From NCBI GenBank assembly GCA_007449985.2, contig VIIQ02000768.1, positions 62,001-126,000 on the forward strand: a stretch of DNA of 64,000 nucleotides, read 5' to 3'. A program made the position numbers and the translations under genes. The DNA comes from Desmodesmus armatus. Lineage: Eukaryota > Chlorophyta > Chlorophyceae > Sphaeropleales > Scenedesmaceae. This document shows positions 62,201 through 64,000 of the stretch, in pieces; the stretch's first letter is position 1, and each line of letters starts with the position of its first letter. The notes beneath the pieces are model-generated. The model saw only the letters and a program-made list of their open reading frames with translations, had not been told where the DNA came from and did no database searches.

Positions 62201-64000
62201 AACAGCGACTGTCTGGGCAGCAGGCCCCCAGCAGAAATACAGCAGTCATTGAACAGATTTCAGGTAGCACAGCATACTTGGCTCAGTCAACAGACACAGT
62301 CATGCGCTCGCACAGAGTACCCACCTGCCATGACCTCAGCTGCCCCTGGTGCCAGTGCCAAGTAGCGCAGGCAGGCAGCAGCAGGCAGCAGCACACTGCC
62401 CCCGTGGTCACCCTGCAGCAGCACAGCAGCGACTGCACACCGCCAGCCGCCAGGCACGTGCAGCGGCGAGCCTGTTGCAGGACATGGCAGTACAATCGCA
62501 CTTACAGTTGCAGTCACACTCATTGGCTCAGCAACAAAGCTGAGCAAGCCACAAGGGAGCGAGAGGCTCATGGGGAACCAGGAGAAAAACCATGCACCTC
62601 CAAAGCAGCCGCTGTTGACGGTCAAAAGCAACAACATACATAGCAGAAAGAGTTGACGCTGCGCAAGTGGACATGTCACTGAGTCGTGCTGAATGCTGCA
62701 TACGATGTGGCAAACAGCACACAAGCCACTGCCTAACCACTAGACTACTCTGCATCGAATGGAGACACGGGGTCCAGCCTCTCAGAGTAAATGGTCGAGC
62801 CTCATAGTGACTGCTTGCGTTGGCTGTGCTGGGTGCTGCCTCTTCCTGGCACCGTCTGATTGGTAGATCCACATACAGCAACAACAACACCCCCCACCCC
62901 TCCCCGGCCCCGCGCGCTGTGCGCATCGTTCACATGCTGTTGTGCAACTGCTTCCGAAGGCGGTCACTTGGGGCCAGCAACGCTGCCAGCACAGCAGCAG
63001 CAACAGTACTGCTGCTGGCACCAGCATCGGTTGGTTGTATGTACAAATTTCCCACCTGCTGCTGTGCCGATGCCTCACACTCGCTAGGAGCAGCAGCGCC
63101 GCCAGCACAGCAGCAGCAGCAGCGGCCAGCTGCCGCCCTCCCGCCCAGCCAGGCCCCCCAGCCTCTGACAGCAGCTCCAGCAGCCGCGGCAGTGCAGCAG
63201 CAACGCGAGGCACCTGCGCAGGACAGCATGACACACATCATGATATGCTGTTACCTCAAGAGGCCCTTGGGCCGTACGCCCTGCTCTGAGTTGCGTACTA
63301 GACAGCAGATTTGGCGGCCAGACACTTCTGTGAGGAGCGGCAGTGCAGCAGCAAGGCGAGGCACCTGCGCAGGACAACACACACCGTATGCGTTGTAGTG
63401 CAAAACACAATGCAGACAGGGGTACTTCAAGTTGGGATGCGAGCTATCTTGCAAGACACAACCAGGCCCTCACACAACAGCCCAAGCCACTACTGCCCCG
63501 GAAAGCCTAGCTCCTGTCAAGCCTTTAGCACGCCCTGTGCAAGGCAAAGATGTAGCCTACCTGCTTCTGGCAAAGCCACTGTGACTACCACCCACGCTAA
63601 GGCTACCACGCCGTGATGTACATCCTCCCCTCACCCACGGTGTGTGGTAGCCATGGTGTACATCACGGCTACCACGCAGGCGTGCGCACCTGCATTGGAC
63701 AGCCCGCCAGCGCCTGCAGCAGCTGCACTGCAGGCAGCCTGCTGCGGTCGTGGGACCCACACAGCAGCGCCACACAGGCAGTCACCAACTGCAGCACAGC
63801 ACAGCACAGCACAGCACAGCACACGCCACATACAAGACTGAGACGCTGAGCAGCAGCGCCACATGCGCGCACAACGCCCACTACTATCAGCGGCACGCAT
63901 GAGATGCCTGCTGTATTGCTGCCCCTGCTGTTGAGCGCAGCAGCCTGCTGTTGCTTTGTCTCTGTTGCAGCAATTGGGTGCTGCATATGCAGCTCCTAAT
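59300..64000 (-). CDS. Armadillo-repeat protein, 5' end outside window
   Basis: Minus-strand exons carry Leu/Ala-rich helical repeats of armadillo type: 63788-63690 (LVTACVALLCGSHDRSRLPA), 63213-63056 (VPRVAAALPRLLELLSEAGG), 62471-62325 (WRCAVAAVLLQGDHGG, ACLRYLALAPGAAEVM), 61698-61279 (TVAAQLLQLLSPSPSAPQ, VPALLEVVEATAAAVLG, a Lys-rich KKKKKAGAAKKGGK insert, then LLQDPQAAAEVALCNATG), 60275-60178 (LDAAKAELGGCDQLALL), 59840-59723 (YDNVVGCLWNVGVLSSN) and one ending at 59300 (LEKCLAQQYDMLCHL). Such proteins bind partners through a superhelical groove; several algal members are flagellar or trafficking factors, but no specific one could be assigned. Single-base indels break the frame at least three times in the 61698-61279 exon. 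Several exon tails are duplicated. The N-terminus and start lie beyond 64000. Confidence 0.75.
59564..59600 (-). repeat. Duplicated tail of ARM exon 59840-59723
   Basis: In minus sense GGCGCCAGGACACCTGGTGC, then GCAAGGTGA, repeats the tail and donor of the exon ending at 59723, about 160 bases downstream, with pyrimidine-rich DNA between on the plus strand. Confidence 0.75.
60481..60617. ncRNA. Long near-perfect hairpin in ARM gene intron
   Basis: Two ~66-nt arms (60481-60546 and 60552-60617) are reverse complements with about six differences, separated by a 5-nt loop. Shared core words include GCTGGTTAGGTGAG and AGCCAGCCTTACTGC. Size and structure fit a green-algal miRNA precursor, but a small foldback (MITE-like) element is equally possible. 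Expression cannot be seen from sequence. Confidence 0.5.
61045..61105 (-). repeat. Duplicated tail of ARM exon 61698-61279
   Basis: The minus strand repeats a sequence encoding VLLQDPQAAAEVALCNATG plus the donor GTGGGTT, about 220 bases downstream of the original. Confidence 0.88.
62050..62116 (-). repeat. Duplicated tail of ARM exon 62471-62325
   Basis: CTGCCTGCCTGCGCTACCTG through GAGGTCATGGCAG followed by GCGGGG repeats the exon tail. The donor has changed from GT to GC. Confidence 0.82.
63330..63371 (-). repeat. Duplicated head of ARM exon 63213-63056
   Basis: In minus sense CAG, then GTGCCTCGCCTTGCTGCTGC, repeats the head and acceptor of the exon starting at 63213, about 160 bases upstream. 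Confidence 0.78.
63601..63676. repeat. Small inverted and direct repeat
   Basis: CCGTGATGTACA at 63611-63622 and its reverse complement at 63657-63668, with GGCTACCACG directly repeated at the outer edges (63601 and 63667). It lies in an intron of the armadillo gene. Confidence 0.6.

Overview
The window looks like nuclear DNA of a green alga, most likely a chlorophycean/volvocalean alga such as Haematococcus or a relative. This is inferred from short exons with GT-AG introns, extreme (CTG/CAG)n and G/C homopolymer content, Ala/Gln-rich proteins, plant-type enzyme families and non-LTR retrotransposon remains. There is no bacterial gene organisation; open frames in the repeats are mostly artefacts.

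Layout, left to right: (1) a minus-strand class III alcohol dehydrogenase / S-nitrosoglutathione reductase gene whose 3' end lies outside the window (1478-5202), beside a ~350-bp tandem repeat; (2) a plus-strand saccharopine-dehydrogenase-like oxidoreductase (6333-13631); (3) a minus-strand Ala/Gln-rich coiled-coil protein (15210-19315 and probably further upstream); (4) a plus-strand VOC/glyoxalase-fold protein with seven clean exons (20887-24260); (5) a minus-strand 137-residue acidic protein of unknown function (25841-27070); (6) a plus-strand STE20/MST-type protein kinase spanning about 24 kb (27802-51723), whose sixth intron (33975-45576) holds a chain of nested, 5'-truncated non-LTR retrotransposon pieces, a ~1-kb monomer array and a tRNA-Phe; (7) a minus-strand gene that reads as an FHA-like domain, a DUF1917/Bles03 domain and a GRF zinc finger in one protein (54110-58341), followed by extra GRF exon copies and an exon-derived minisatellite; (8) a minus-strand armadillo-repeat gene running off the right edge (59300-64000).

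The most striking feature is shared by almost every gene: parts of exons are duplicated in tandem inside the neighbouring intron. Most copies hold the 3' tail of an exon plus its splice donor and the following G-rich intron start, without an acceptor; a few keep an acceptor and are nearly complete exons. The number ranges from one extra copy to eleven. Sense strands also carry G-runs just after donors and C-runs or CTG tracts just before acceptors.

Reading frames often need single-base corrections although splice sites and domain sequence are intact. This suggests homopolymer or long-read assembly errors rather than wholesale pseudogenisation, but the window alone cannot settle that. The genes do not form an obvious pathway.
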